From the NCBI GenBank assembly GCA_945865635.1, contig CAMBEP010000010.1:1-64000 (forward strand): a stretch of 64,000 nt of DNA, written 5' to 3'. The notes beneath the pieces were generated by a model. That model was not told the origin of the DNA and did no database searches. It worked only from the letters and a program-made list of their open reading frames with translations. Each line of letters opens with the position of its first letter. The stretch's first letter is position 1. The translations under genes and the position numbers were made by a program. This document shows positions 1 to 10,100 of the stretch, in pieces. The DNA is from Candidatus Kuenenia stuttgartensis (GTDB taxonomy: Bacteria > Planctomycetota > Planctomycetia > Isosphaerales > Isosphaeraceae).

Positions 1-283
1 CCAAAGTGCTTTAAACTCTTTGGGCCTGTTGCCTACGATCTCCCCGATGTCCACCCTGCCGAGACAGCAGCATCTCTTGGTCGCAGCCTTTCAGGCTTGA
101 AGCACTTTAGGCCCAGAGTGTTTTAGTGCTAATAAACTTAAGCACTGAAGACTTGAAAGACCAGAGCCCTACAGCTCTTATTGATTTACAGTTCCAAAGT
201 GCTGAAGCGCTTCAAGCCTTTTGCACAACCAATTTCACCCTCCCCCGCCCTCTCCCTGAGATTGCCATTTGCCCTCAGGCGGT
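1..283 (+). repeat. Higher-order direct repeat, copy 1 (351-bp period)
   Basis: This segment recurs at 352-634 with only scattered substitutions and single-base indels, giving a period of 351 bp. It includes octamer units and the intervening non-octamer stretches. Copy 1 touches the window edge and may begin further left. Confidence 0.9.
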
Positions 284-351
284 TGCCCTGTAGCTCTTTG
301 GCATGTTAGCACTCTAGGTCTTAAAGACTGAAGAACCGAAGTACTAAAGCA

Positions 352-634
352 CTAAAGTGCTTTAAACTCTTTGGGCCTGTTGCCTACGATCTCCCCGACG
401 TCCACCCTGCCGAGACAGCAGCATCTCTTGGTCGCAGCCTTTCAGGCTTGAAGCACTTTAGGCCCAGAGTGTTTTAGTGCTAATAAACTTAAGCACCGAA
501 GACCTGAAAGACCAGAGCCCTACAGCTCCTATAAATCTTCAGTCCCAAAGTGCTGAAGCGCTTCAAGCCTTTTGCACAACCAATTTCACCCTCCCCTGCC
601 CTCTCTCTGAGATTGCCATTTGCCCTCAGGCGGC
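352..634 (+). repeat. Higher-order direct repeat, copy 2 (351-bp period)
   Basis: This is the second copy of 1-283, nearly identical. The copies diverge after about 634, where copy 2 continues into CATTGGTTAGCC and copy 1 into CTGTAGCTC. A segmental duplication inside the octamer array is the simplest reading. Confidence 0.9.
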
Positions 635-1781
635 TGCCATTGGTTAGCCCCGAAGGCTGGTGAGCTGAAAAGTTTCTGGCGTTAAAAGACTAAAGCCCTG
701 AAGATCTTTAAAGCCTAAAGTACTTAGGCCACAAAGTGTCATCAGTCCTGAAGGGTTTAAGCTTTAAAAGTCCTAAAGTGCCATAGTGTTGCAAGTTCTT
801 CAGGCCCGTTGCCTGCTCTGCCCTATTCCCATGATTCACAGAATTGATCTGAACTCGTGGCGACTTCGATCTCGTTTTGCATCAGATTGCATCAGAATAC
901 TTTAGGCTTAAAGTCCTGAAAACCTATTTCACTAAAGAACTAATGATATTAAAGCGTTTTAGCACTGAAAACCTAAATTACCTAAAGCGTTTTAGGCTTA
1001 AAGTATTAAAGGACTTTTTCGCCAAAGTTCTGAAATCCTGAAATACCTGAAGCGTTATAGTTCTGTAAGGCTATAACACCATAGTCTTGCAAGGCTAAAG
1101 CCTTAAAGGCTTTTAAGACTTTAGGCTTAGAGCATTACAGTGCTTAAGACTTTTAAGCCTGAAGTGTTTCAGTGCTTTAGCATAAGCAGAACTATAAACC
1201 TGTAGAACTTCGGCCCCAAAGTGGCTGTCGACGGGTCATGAACAAAAGCCGTTTGCCTTGGGGCCATTTTGCTCTTGCTCATGATATTTCTGGGTTAAAG
1301 TGCTGAAGAAATTTTGAGCCCAAAGGCTTGTGGTCCGTTAACCCTTTAGAATCAAAGTTCTTTAGTCCCAAGCGCCTTTAGTACTAAAAGTGATTTAGCG
1401 CTTTAAGGCTTTGATGTTTCAGTCCTAAAGCACCTAAATAACTAAAGGGCTTTAGACTAATAAGAATTTTAGGGTTAAAAGAACTATAAGTCTGAAACAC
1501 CTGAAGTGCTTCAGAATTTTAAGTACTTCAGGGCCGAAGTGAATTAATGCTGAAAGGCTTTAGGTATAAAACCCTTCCGCACCATAGGATTTTAGACTTG
1601 AAAGGCTTAAGCCTTAAAAGTCTTCAGAGTCAGAGTCTTAAAGCGCTTAAGATTCGGCAGTGCTGAAGGGGCAGGGGGTCTGCGGGGTTTTAGTTCTAAA
1701 GTGAACTAGGCCCGAAGCGATATAGTACTGAAGTCGCGATGGGTCTTTTGCCGATACCTATTCTAAAGGAGGGTTTCCGAC

Positions 1782-2606
1782 ATGAAGTCGATCGCCTTGA
1801 TGAGCGAGAAGGGCGGGACTGGCAAGACCACATCGCTGCTGAATCTGGCGTCAGGAATGGCGCGAGCCGGGCGGAAGGTTTTGGTGGTAGACGCTGACCC
1901 TCAAGCCAATGCCACAATGGTTTTGACAGGTGGGCAGGGGCTTGGTGAAGGGCCGACATTGGCCGAAGTCATGGCAGGAACAGCTCGCGCTGACGATGCC
2001 TTGATCGTCACCCCCTGGACGGGTGTTGAGCTACTGCCGGCGAGTCCGAATCTGGCCGAAGTCAATTTGAGTCTGGCCAATGAATTGGGACGTGAGCGGC
2101 GCCTGCGAAAAGCCATGGAGCCGCTCAAGGGCGACTATGATATTGCCTTGGTTGACACGGGTCCGGCACGAAGTCTCTTGAACGTGAACGTCCTGAACTG
2201 GGTAGGACAAGTCATTGTGCCGATCAGTCCTGGATTGTTTTCGCTTGCCGGATTGGGGCAGTTGCAGACGGCTATCGAAGAAGTCCGGATGTATCTGGAC
2301 AACTCGGAACTGGCCCTTCGTGGTCTGGTTCTAACGATGTGCGAACGGACAGCCGTTTCGACGGATGTGGAACGTCAGTTGCGCGGATTGTTCGGCGACC
2401 TGGTTTTTACAACCACGATACCGCGATCGGTTCGCGTCGAAGAAGCGCATTCAAGATTTCAATCGGTGTTTGATCATTCGCCGCAGTCATCGGCTGCCAA
2501 AGCCTACTCGGCACTCGTGGAGGAGATCCTGCCTTATGTCGAACGAAAAACGAACAGGTCTGGGAAACGTTCCGGCGGGACTTCTAAGACCCACGATGCG
2601 GCCTGA
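1782..2606 (+). CDS. parA: ParA-family partition ATPase
   Basis: This 274-residue P-loop ATPase of the ParA/MinD superfamily would drive DNA segregation by ATP-dependent binding to the nucleoid. The deviant Walker A motif KGGTGKTT lies at residues 10-17, with the signature lysine, DADPQAN at about 37-43 and a Walker B-like ALVDTGPA near 125. There is no N-terminal helix-turn-helix extension, which fits the short type Ib ParA class rather than type Ia. The ATG follows a near-perfect Shine-Dalgarno AAGGAGGG (1766-1773), immediately after the last octamer of the upstream array, so the array may also act as operator. The downstream RHH gene begins inside this gene. The octamer array, ParA and RHH protein together look like one partition cassette; whether it belongs to a chromosome or a plasmid cannot be told. 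Confidence 0.9.
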   Translation: MKSIALMSEKGGTGKTTSLLNLASGMARAGRKVLVVDADPQANATMVLTGGQGLGEGPTLAEVMAGTARADDALIVTPWTGVELLPASPNLAEVNLSLANELGRERRLRKAMEPLKGDYDIALVDTGPARSLLNVNVLNWVGQVIVPISPGLFSLAGLGQLQTAIEEVRMYLDNSELALRGLVLTMCERTAVSTDVERQLRGLFGDLVFTTTIPRSVRVEEAHSRFQSVFDHSPQSSAAKAYSALVEEILPYVERKTNRSGKRSGGTSKTHDAA

Positions 2607-2964
2607 CAATAAAGAAAAAGACCGCCCTGAAATTGTCGAAGAAGAGACGATTGAAGCACAGGCCGAGACCGTTTCAGTCTCTGATCCGCAAGAAACTGAA
2701 ATGGTTCCTGCTGCTGTTGTCGCGGTTGCTCCGGTTGCGAAAGAGGCAGTTAAAGCGTCGGCCCCAAGGGCCAGTCGAAAGCGCAAGACGGCAGCCGAGA
2801 GCGAACGAATTGTGCCATGGAAAATTTATCTGCCTGAGTCCATCCATTTTCGTCTCCGGCAACTCGCCTATGAACGAGGCCTGAAATTGTCGGAAGCCGC
2901 TGCCGAAGTTCTTGATCGAAGCCTGCCATATTACGAAATTGTCCGCAAGGACAGAGCCGGTTGA
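2536..2964 (+). CDS. Ribbon-helix-helix DNA-binding protein, candidate ParA partner
   Basis: This 142-residue protein overlaps the 3' end of parA by 71 bp in another frame. I chose the ATG at 2536 because GGAGGAGA lies just upstream; the frame stays open further 5' but lies inside parA. Residues 1-90 are acidic, Ala/Val/Glu-rich and probably disordered, followed by a basic patch (RASRKRK). The C-terminal part (about 94-136) begins WKIYLPESIHFRLRQLA and fits an RHH/CopG fold: one beta strand and two helices. In type Ib systems such as ParF/ParG the partner has a flexible N-terminal tail that stimulates the ATPase and an RHH domain that binds the centromere repeats. Architecture and position support that role; the sequence alone does not prove it. 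A plain CopG-type repressor is the alternative. Confidence 0.75.
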   Translation: MSNEKRTGLGNVPAGLLRPTMRPDNKEKDRPEIVEEETIEAQAETVSVSDPQETEMVPAAVVAVAPVAKEAVKASAPRASRKRKTAAESERIVPWKIYLPESIHFRLRQLAYERGLKLSEAAAEVLDRSLPYYEIVRKDRAG

Positions 2965-3007
2965 GCAGGGGGGGGCAAACCCCGGAAATTGATCCAAAAT
3001 TTCACGA

Positions 3008-3048
3008 CGATTTCGGAGAGACATACGAATCTCCGAAATCGTTTTTTT
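3008..3048 (+). terminator. Rho-independent terminator after the parA-RHH operon
   Basis: A perfect 12-bp inverted repeat (CGATTTCGGAGA at 3008-3019, TCTCCGAAATCG at 3030-3041) encloses a 10-base loop and is followed by seven T residues. It lies 43 bp after the RHH stop codon. Confidence 0.92.
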
Positions 3049-3155
3049 GATTTGCCAGATCACATACCTTGAACTCCTCGAATTTTGAGATCGAGGCGCA
3101 TTGACAATTCTTCGCAATCCGCTTTAGTGTGTTGAGCTTGTTATGAACGTTCAGC

Positions 3156-4274
3156 CTAGGAACTTTGTCCCAGTTTCTGACGCCATTCGGATCCGATCCT
3201 GCTTGCATCATGAATCGCTTGAGCCACCATTTTGGCGGTCACCGGGAAGGGCATATTGTGGATGCTTTCGCTTGCGATAACGGATCGCTCGGCAATCTGA
3301 AGGATCAGATCCGGCGAGGCGCTTCCCAGGCCGATCTCGTTCAGGCTGACGGGCAATCCAACAGACGAGCAGAATTCAAGCACCTGTTGAATCTCGTCGG
3401 TGGGGGCCTGTTCAAGCACCAGTTGGGCGAGTGTGCCAAAGGCCACTTTTTCGCCATGATAAAACGACTTCACTTCAGGAGCGATTGTCAACCCATTATG
3501 AATCGCGTGCGCAGCAGCCAGGCCAGCCGATTCAAAACCGAGGCCTGAGAGCAGGGTGTTGGTTTCAATAATCCGCTCAAGGGCAGGGGGGATTGTGCCC
3601 GATTTCATGGCATCAACTGCGGCCGTGCCATCGTCAACCAGAATTTTCCAGCACAGTTCGGCAATCGCCAGCGAGGCTCGGGTGGCCACACCGCCGCGCA
3701 GGTTTTGTGCCCCACTGCGCATGCAGGCGCGGGCTTCAAACCAGGTCGAAAGCGCATCGCCCATGCCAGCTACAAGTAGTCGCAAAGGAGCCTTGGCAAT
3801 GATCAGCGAGTCCACAAGAATCAGCGCCGGGTTGTGTGCAAACAGGCGCATGCTGTCCATCACACCGGCATCTGTATAGATTACGGAAAGCGCGCTGCAT
3901 GGCGAATCGGTTGAGGCAATGGTCGGGCAGACCACACACGGCAAAGCCAGTTCGGCTGCGATGGCCCGAGCCGTATCAATAGCCTTGCCACCGCCTGCCG
4001 CCACAATCACTTTTGCGGCTGACAATTCCGCCGCCGCCCGACCCAGAGCGATCTCTGTTCTTGAGCATTCGCCGCCGAAGTTGTGCACATGGTAGGTCAG
4101 GCCCTCGCTGGCAAAGCTGGCCTCCCAGATTTCGGCCAACTGTTCACGGGCGGATCGGCCGGCGATGATGCAGGCAGGCCCGCAAATGCCAAGGCCAGTG
4201 ATCTCTTTGCCGAGGTCTCGGGTTGCTCCGGGGCCTTGGGTATATCGCAGCGGCGATGCAAAGACGTGATACAT
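3156..4274 (-). CDS. gldA: Glycerol dehydrogenase (iron-containing alcohol dehydrogenase family)
   Basis: This 372-residue protein is an NAD-dependent polyol dehydrogenase that would oxidise glycerol to dihydroxyacetone in the cytoplasm. The N-terminus MYHVFASPLRYTQGPGA is typical of the GldA branch. The dinucleotide loop GGGKAIDTARAIA is visible, followed by candidate metal ligands: Asp in GMGDALSTW, His in SAGLAAAHAIHNG and His in YHGEKVAFG. Length and motif order match GldA. It is convergent with the parA-RHH operon, whose terminator lies between them. The related glycerol-1-phosphate dehydrogenases share the fold, but the N-terminus favours GldA. Confidence 0.85.
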   Translation of the reverse strand: MYHVFASPLRYTQGPGATRDLGKEITGLGICGPACIIAGRSAREQLAEIWEASFASEGLTYHVHNFGGECSRTEIALGRAAAELSAAKVIVAAGGGKAIDTARAIAAELALPCVVCPTIASTDSPCSALSVIYTDAGVMDSMRLFAHNPALILVDSLIIAKAPLRLLVAGMGDALSTWFEARACMRSGAQNLRGGVATRASLAIAELCWKILVDDGTAAVDAMKSGTIPPALERIIETNTLLSGLGFESAGLAAAHAIHNGLTIAPEVKSFYHGEKVAFGTLAQLVLEQAPTDEIQQVLEFCSSVGLPVSLNEIGLGSASPDLILQIAERSVIASESIHNMPFPVTAKMVAQAIHDASRIGSEWRQKLGQSS

Positions 4275-4400
4275 TTTTTTTCAGAGCCTTTGATTTTAGA
4301 GAGGATCACACGTTTTGGAAGCAGTGGTTTCAGGTGGTCCATTGACAGGACCCAATGGAGTCATTGACCCCCCCCCAAAAAAACGATTGTGTTCAGAAGG

Positions 4401-5063
4401 TCATGACTCTTTGGAACGTCGCGACAACCCGATTCGAAGTGGTGGGATTTTCGGAGTATTGCTCTTTTTTTCTTGTGCCGTCAACGGTGTGCTGCTTGGT
4501 GTTTTGGTTGCCTTGGAGGGCTCGACAAGTGGTGCAGGGGGGGGAGTTTTCTCGACGATTGCCTTTGGAGCCCTGGACGCTTCGTTAACAGGGTCTGGCT
4601 TCGGCTCCAGGCTCTCAAGATGGGCAATTTTTGCGGCCAATTGCCGGTCTTGATACTGTTGGTTCATCAGAGCGGCCTTGCCGTTGGCAGCAAAATATTG
4701 AACTTCAAAATCGGTTGGCAAGGCTGCCAGTTGCTCTGGTGTGTAGTTGTTCAGCCAAAAGGCCACCGAGATGACGGAATCTTTATCCCCATACAAGGCC
4801 TTGCCTTTCAAGGAATAGATCCGTTCAAGCAGAATGGGTTTGCTCAGGATTGTGTTTCTAAGCCGATCCAATTGTCCGCCGAAGGGTTCCGTCGTCGGGT
4901 TCCAAGTGAAAACCGGCACCATGTCGACTAAAAAGACCGCTTCATAGTCCGATGCGGCAATGGCCTCAAAAATCGCCTTGGTTGGCCAGATCAATGGCAC
5001 GGTATGTCCCGCCTCAAGTGAGGCGACAATATCGGTAGGTTTTTTGGGGAATTTCAAGCACAT
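4401..5063 (-). CDS. Hypothetical protein with Pro/Thr-rich C-terminus
   Basis: This is a 220-residue protein I do not recognise. Residues 1-150 look globular (WPTKAIFEAIAASDYEAVF, FLVDMVPVFTWNP). A short charged helix follows (QYQDRQLAAKIAHLESLE), and the last 60 residues are rich in Pro, Thr, Lys and Ser and probably disordered. There is no signal peptide or membrane segment. The start at 5063 is the first ATG after an in-frame stop, but the GAGGT before it is unusually close. The minus-strand reading is protein-like, while the opposite strand gives only Cys/Trp-rich shadow frames. It lies on the same strand as gldA, 126 bp upstream of it; a functional link is uncertain. Confidence 0.6.
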   Translation of the reverse strand: MCLKFPKKPTDIVASLEAGHTVPLIWPTKAIFEAIAASDYEAVFLVDMVPVFTWNPTTEPFGGQLDRLRNTILSKPILLERIYSLKGKALYGDKDSVISVAFWLNNYTPEQLAALPTDFEVQYFAANGKAALMNQQYQDRQLAAKIAHLESLEPKPDPVNEASRAPKAIVEKTPPPAPLVEPSKATKTPSSTPLTAQEKKSNTPKIPPLRIGLSRRSKES

Positions 5064-5529
5064 ACCTCATCGTATTGAATTCAGTCCAAAGCCTGAAAAA
5101 GAGTCTGGGTTGAGTATTGATCTCAACGAGTCAGTTCCAGACAGCAAACCTTATTCCTGGCGTTCATTGATGGAACCGGTTTTCGATGGTTTGGGGCGAC
5201 CCGAAAACCAGACTTGCCGATGATACCAGAAAATTGAAGACGTTTTCTCATTTACCTTTTTCGACTCCACAACTTTCGTATTGAGAGGGTTCAGGAATCG
5301 CGGCATGGAATGGGCAATGGTGGCCTTTTGAACGCGACACCGCTCTTGAAAAAGGACCCAAACACGTGGCCTGTTCATCGGGCCGCTCTCAGTACACGCC
5401 GGTTTTCCGTCTGGCCACTTTGATGCACTTCGTTTAACATGACATATGACACGGGCGTGCCCATCACAAGACTTTGCACGTCTCCAGAACCCCACTGCAT
5501 CCAGCCCCCAATCCAACCCCTGTTTAAGG
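5064..5529. other. Intergenic region, no gene seen
   Basis: This 466-bp divergent intergenic region should carry promoters for the unknown minus-strand gene and the plus-strand oxidoreductase. The open frames across it look like chance frames. I see no convincing promoter, repeat or RNA. Confidence 0.5.
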
Positions 5530-7005
5530 ATGAAAATCCGTATCATGACCATGCCTGTCAACCGCCGATCGTTTATTCGCAACACCTCCATGCTGGCCAC
5601 CACTCTGGCCATGCCCACCATTCTGCCACGCAGTGTTTTTGGGGCGAATCAAAAGCTCAACATTGCGACCATCGGAGCCATGGGCAAGGGCCAGTCCGAC
5701 ACCCACAATGTGGCAGATCTTCATAATATCGTGGCCTTGGTCGATGCCGACATGAATCGCGCTGAAGGTGCGGCCAAGTCGCTTGAAAAGTTCTACGCCG
5801 ACCGCAAGAGCGATACGAAGGTCAGCGCCAAGCTTTACACGGACTTCCGCAAGATGTTCGACGCCCAGCACTCGGGCATCGACGCCGTGATTGTTTCCAC
5901 CCCCGACCACACACACTTCCCGGCCGCCATGTGGGCCGTGCGTCATAAAAAGCATGTCGCCGTTCAAAAGCCGATGTGTAATTACATTGGCGAAATCCGC
6001 AGCCTGCACAAAGCCGCCAAAGCTGCTGGCCTGGTCACCCAGATGGGCAATCAGGGCCGCACGATGAACGGCCAACGGGAAGTCAAGGAATGGATCGAGC
6101 AGGGGGCCATTGGCACACTGAAAGAGATTCGCCTTTGGACGAATCGCCCAATCTGGCCCCAAGGCCCGCTTCATAAGCACACGGCCGAAACGCCTCAGGG
6201 CCTCGACTGGAACTCCTGGCTTGGCCAGGAAGTGGAAGAGCCTTATTTCACCTTCGATAATGGCGACCACTCCAAGCCACCAGAACCCACAACCAAAAAG
6301 TCGAGCCGGAGCAAAAACACCATCGCTCCGTTCAACTGGCGCGGCTGGTGGGCTTACGGTTCAGGCGCCCTGGGCGACATGGGTTGCCATATCATGGACG
6401 CCACGTTTAATGTCCTGGGCCGCAAGGTGCCAATCAAGATTGAGGCCGAAAGCTCGCCAGTATCAGACCTGACCGCACCGGCCTGGAGCAAGCTGATTTA
6501 TCACTTCGCTGCCACCGACAAGCTTCCCGCCCTGACCGTGAGCTGGCACGATGGCTCCAAGGATGGCAAGCAGAACAAGCCCGAACGCGATGCCCGCGTG
6601 CCTGAAGAGGCTTTCAAGAAGGCTTCCAGCGGCATGATGTTCATCGGCACGGAAGGCACAATTTTTGAGCCTGAGGCATATTGCTCCGACCCACAGATTT
6701 TCCCGCTCGAACGCCGCAAGGATGTCGAAGCGATGGTCAAGTCTGGCCAGATCAAGCAGACCGAGGCACGATCCAAGCACGCTGGCAATCCACAGCGCGA
6801 ATGGTCGCAAGGCATTGTGGAAGGCTATGCGCCAAGCTCGAACTTCGACTATTCCGCGCCACTCACGGAATTTGTGATGCTGGGGAATCTGGCCATCCGC
6901 TCTGGTCAGGCCGTCTCCTGGGACACCAACGAAGGCCGTGTAACGAATCTCGAATCGGCCAACAAATTTGTCAACCGCCCAGCGTACCGCAAGGGCTGGG
7001 AGTGA
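5530..7005 (+). CDS. Tat-exported Gfo/Idh/MocA family oxidoreductase
   Basis: This is a 491-residue NAD(P)-binding oxidoreductase of the secreted planctomycete type. A twin-arginine signal (NRRSFIRNTSMLATTLAMP) is followed by a Rossmann fold starting LNIATIGAMGKGQ. VSTPDHTHFP and the EKP-type position, here VAVQKPMCN, follow, and then the C-terminal GFO/IDH domain with GDMGCHIMDATFNVLG. I start at ATG 5530 because it places the twin arginines near the N-terminus; in-frame ATGs at 5545 and 5551 are equally possible, and 5446 seems too long. Members of this family act on sugars or polyols in the cell envelope; the substrate is unknown. Gln replaces the usual Glu of EKP (QKP). A strong terminator follows, so it is transcribed separately from the PSCyt gene downstream. 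Confidence 0.88.
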   Translation: MKIRIMTMPVNRRSFIRNTSMLATTLAMPTILPRSVFGANQKLNIATIGAMGKGQSDTHNVADLHNIVALVDADMNRAEGAAKSLEKFYADRKSDTKVSAKLYTDFRKMFDAQHSGIDAVIVSTPDHTHFPAAMWAVRHKKHVAVQKPMCNYIGEIRSLHKAAKAAGLVTQMGNQGRTMNGQREVKEWIEQGAIGTLKEIRLWTNRPIWPQGPLHKHTAETPQGLDWNSWLGQEVEEPYFTFDNGDHSKPPEPTTKKSSRSKNTIAPFNWRGWWAYGSGALGDMGCHIMDATFNVLGRKVPIKIEAESSPVSDLTAPAWSKLIYHFAATDKLPALTVSWHDGSKDGKQNKPERDARVPEEAFKKASSGMMFIGTEGTIFEPEAYCSDPQIFPLERRKDVEAMVKSGQIKQTEARSKHAGNPQREWSQGIVEGYAPSSNFDYSAPLTEFVMLGNLAIRSGQAVSWDTNEGRVTNLESANKFVNRPAYRKGWE

Positions 7006-7018
7006 TTGGCTGAAATTC

Positions 7019-7056
7019 GCGTCGGGTGTGATCTTCGCACCCGACGCCGTTTTTTT
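7019..7056 (+). terminator. Rho-independent terminator after the Gfo/Idh/MocA gene
   Basis: A perfect 10-bp G+C-rich stem (GCGTCGGGTG at 7019-7028, CACCCGACGC at 7038-7047) with a 9-base loop is followed by CG and seven T residues. Confidence 0.93.
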
Positions 7057-7109
7057 AGTTTGGTTGCGGAGCAATACGCTGTCCGGTCGCCTCTACTATG
7101 GATGAGATC

Positions 7110-10100
7110 ATGTTGAACCGCATCATTGTGTTTGGATTCACTCTAGTCAGCCTCAATGTTGCGTTAAAGGCTTCAGATACGATCGCGCCCACTCCAGAAA
7201 AAGTGGCGTTTTTCGAATCAAAAATTCGCCCCTTGCTTGTTGCTAACTGCGTGAAATGCCACGGCGAAAAATCTGCCAAAGGTGGCCTCAGACTCGATTC
7301 CAAACCTGGCTGGCTCAAGGGCGGCGACACCGGCGAGGTCATCCTACCCGGCAACCCCGATGAAAGCCTATTGATCAAAGCGGTTCGGTTTGCGGATAAA
7401 ACGCTCCAGATGCCGCCCAAAAAAAAGCTGGCGGATCACGAAATCGCGTTGCTCACGGATTGGGTCAGACAGGGAGCCATCGACCCGCGATCAAAAGAGG
7501 TCACCGCGCATCATGGGACATCAGATGCCTGGGAGGAAATCTTCAAAAAACGGCTCGACTGGTGGAGCCTCAAGCGTCTCCATGATCCTCAACCACCGAA
7601 AGTGGCCGATCCAGCCTGGTCTCAAAACCCTGTTGACAAGTTCATTCGAGACGCTCTGGATTCCGCCGGTATTGACAGTGCACCCACTGCCCAGCCCGAG
7701 CTGCTCTTGCGCCGCCTTGCCTTGGTACTGACCGGACTGCCGCCCACACCTGCCTTGCGTAAAGATTTTCTGGGCCAATGGCAAACCAGCCCTTCGCAGG
7801 CCTATGAAAATCTGGTGGATCGCCTTTTGGCCTCGCCCCACTTTGGCGAACGCTTTGCCCGCCACTGGATGGACGCCGTGCGATACACAGACACCTACGG
7901 CTACGAGTGGGACAACCCGGCCAAGGGCTCGCACGAATATCGCGACTATCTGATCCGGGCCTTTAATTCCGACATCGGCTTTGACCAGTTTCTGCTTGAG
8001 CAACTGGCCGGCGACCTGCTTGAAAAGCCGCGGATCAACCAGGCTACAGGCACAAACGAAAGCCTGATCGGGACCATGTTTTATCATCTGGGAGAGCATC
8101 GCCACGGTAGCAGTCTGGACTTCAACGGCATCCATCAGGACATGATCAATAACAAGGTGGACGCCTTCTCGAAAGTCTTTCTGGCCACCACCGTGGCTTG
8201 TGCCCGCTGTCATGACCACAAGCTGGAGGCCGTCTCCCAGCGAGATTATTACGCTCTCGGTGCTGTCTTCATGACACCCCGCTGGACGAGCCGCTCAATC
8301 GACACGCCTGAAAAAAACGCCCTGGTCATTACGGCACTTAAAGAACTCAGGGCCCGCATACGCTCGGAAATGGCTGGCATGTGGCGATCGTTCAAACCTG
8401 CAAAAGAGCTTTGGAAGCTGGTTTTGGAGCAGAAAAACGCCCCCGCTCCGACCATTGAACAAATCACCTGGCCACTGGCCCGACTGACGAAAGCCGAAGG
8501 TGGCATTGAAGCGAGCTGGAATGCTTTGGTCAGTGAATGGAAAAATGCCCGCCAGGCACGCATCGAAGCAAACAAGAGATTCAAGGTCCTGACCGACTTT
8601 CAGAAGCCTGATATTCCAAAGGGGTGGGTCACGGATGGCGCAGGCATGGCCCACGGCTGGGTGCCAGAGGGGACGCCCTTGGTCGCTCTTGAAGGCAATT
8701 CGGCCATCGCCCGGCTACTGCCGCGCGGGTATCATACAAATGCCTTATCATCAAAGCTTCCGGGTGCATTGCGCATGCCTCCACAGCACACAGTTCCGGG
8801 CCAATTCGCCAGCCTAAAGCTTGCCGGCGGCGAATATGGGGGTTATCTGACCAGCGAGGCCAATGCGTTTCAAGGCGAAGGGGTTGTTTTCCTTAAAGAG
8901 ATCCAGCCACAGTGGCGATCGTTTGCCGACAGGCCCTTAAAAAATGGCGTAACGCGTGTCACTGTGGAATTCGCCACCGCCGATCTCAACCCCAATTTTC
9001 CGCCCAGAACAGGTCTTGCCGGTGGTCTGCCGAACAATGATCTTGGTTACGATAAGCGAAGCTGGCTGAGCATCACCGGTATCGTGACCCACGATGCTGC
9101 AGGAGCCCCACAAGATACGCTCGAAAGTTTCGCATCGCTCTATGACACCCGCACTCCAGCCCCAAAGACGCACGACGAAGCCCAACAAAGAATTGCCGCC
9201 TGGCTCTCAGGTGCGGTTCTCCGCTGGTGCGACCAGAAGCTCCAGCCAGGCGATTTACAAATCCTTGATTGGCTCCTATCCCATAATCTTCTGCCAAATC
9301 AGCCGAATTCAGCCCATCCACTCGCAAAACTGGTTGCCGAATATCGATCGATAGAGCAGGGCATCGCCTTTCCCCGTTCCGCCAATGGTATGGACGAACG
9401 CCAGATGGCTCGCTTGAGTCTGCACTTTAACAGCCGTGGCGATGTCGATTCCCTGGGCGAACTGGTCGAGCCTGATTTCCTTGAGATTTTTGAGGGGCGG
9501 AATGATGTTGCCAACAGCCCCGGCAGTGGGCGACTGGAACTGGCCGAATCGCTTCTGGAGCCAAACCATCCGCTGACATCAAGAGTTTATGTCAACCGTG
9601 TCTGGGGCTGGATCTTTGGCACGGGCCTGGTCAGCACGCCCGATAATTTTGGAAGGCTTGGCGATAAGCCATCGCATCCGGAACTGCTCGACTGGCTTGC
9701 CCACGACTTTCCACGGCAGGGCTGGTCAACCAAGCGGCTCGTGCGTGAACTTGTCATGTCACAAACGTTTCGCGAATCGGGCTTGGCCACGCCTCAGGCA
9801 CTTGAACGCGACCCTTCCAATCGCCTGCGACACCACTATCCCACCCGCCGGATGGAAGCAGAATCCATTCGCGATTCCATGCTGGCAGTCTCAGGCAGGC
9901 TCGATCCGACCCTTTATGGCCGACCCATAAACCCGCCGCGAGCCGTGGAAGACGGCTCCAAGCGGCTTTTTTCCGGACCCGTAGATGGCAACGGCCGGCG
10001 ATCTTTGTATCTGACGATGTCGATCATGGCTCCTCCAGCCTTTCTGAGCACTTTCGACCTGCCCGATCTCAAACAGCCCAGCGGCCGGCGCAATGCCACA

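Larger units (their letters stand above)
1..1735. repeat. Degenerate 8-bp tandem repeat array (NN-CTNNAG), putative centromere-like site
   Basis: Most of this gene-free stretch can be cut into octamers of the form NN-CTNNAG (CTTAAG, CTAAAG, CTTTAG, CTGAAG, CTTCAG, CTATAG and relatives) in an 8-bp register with occasional 9-bp slips. The clearest tracts are about 905-1220 and 1317-1735, with shorter ones near 101-225, 285-385, 446-560 and 665-800. By hand I count roughly 140 recognisable units. The hexamer core is self-complementary, so the array reads the same on both strands. Unique, more G+C-rich stretches (about 25-95, 226-284, 806-890, 1225-1310) interrupt it. It runs off the left edge and ends at the ribosome binding site of a parA gene. 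Type Ib partition systems have short tandem repeats upstream of parA bound by the RHH partner, so a centromere/operator role is inferred. No open frame of note was found in it. Confidence 0.8.

Noticed and set aside
1-1735. CRISPR array
   Set aside because: There is no constant repeat of 24-40 bp alternating with unique spacers; the unit is 8 bp and degenerate, and no cas gene is near.
5151-5621. Minus-strand open frame of 156 codons before the Tat oxidoreductase
   Set aside because: It overlaps the signal-peptide region of the real gene on the other strand and has an irregular composition; no motif or ribosome site supports it.
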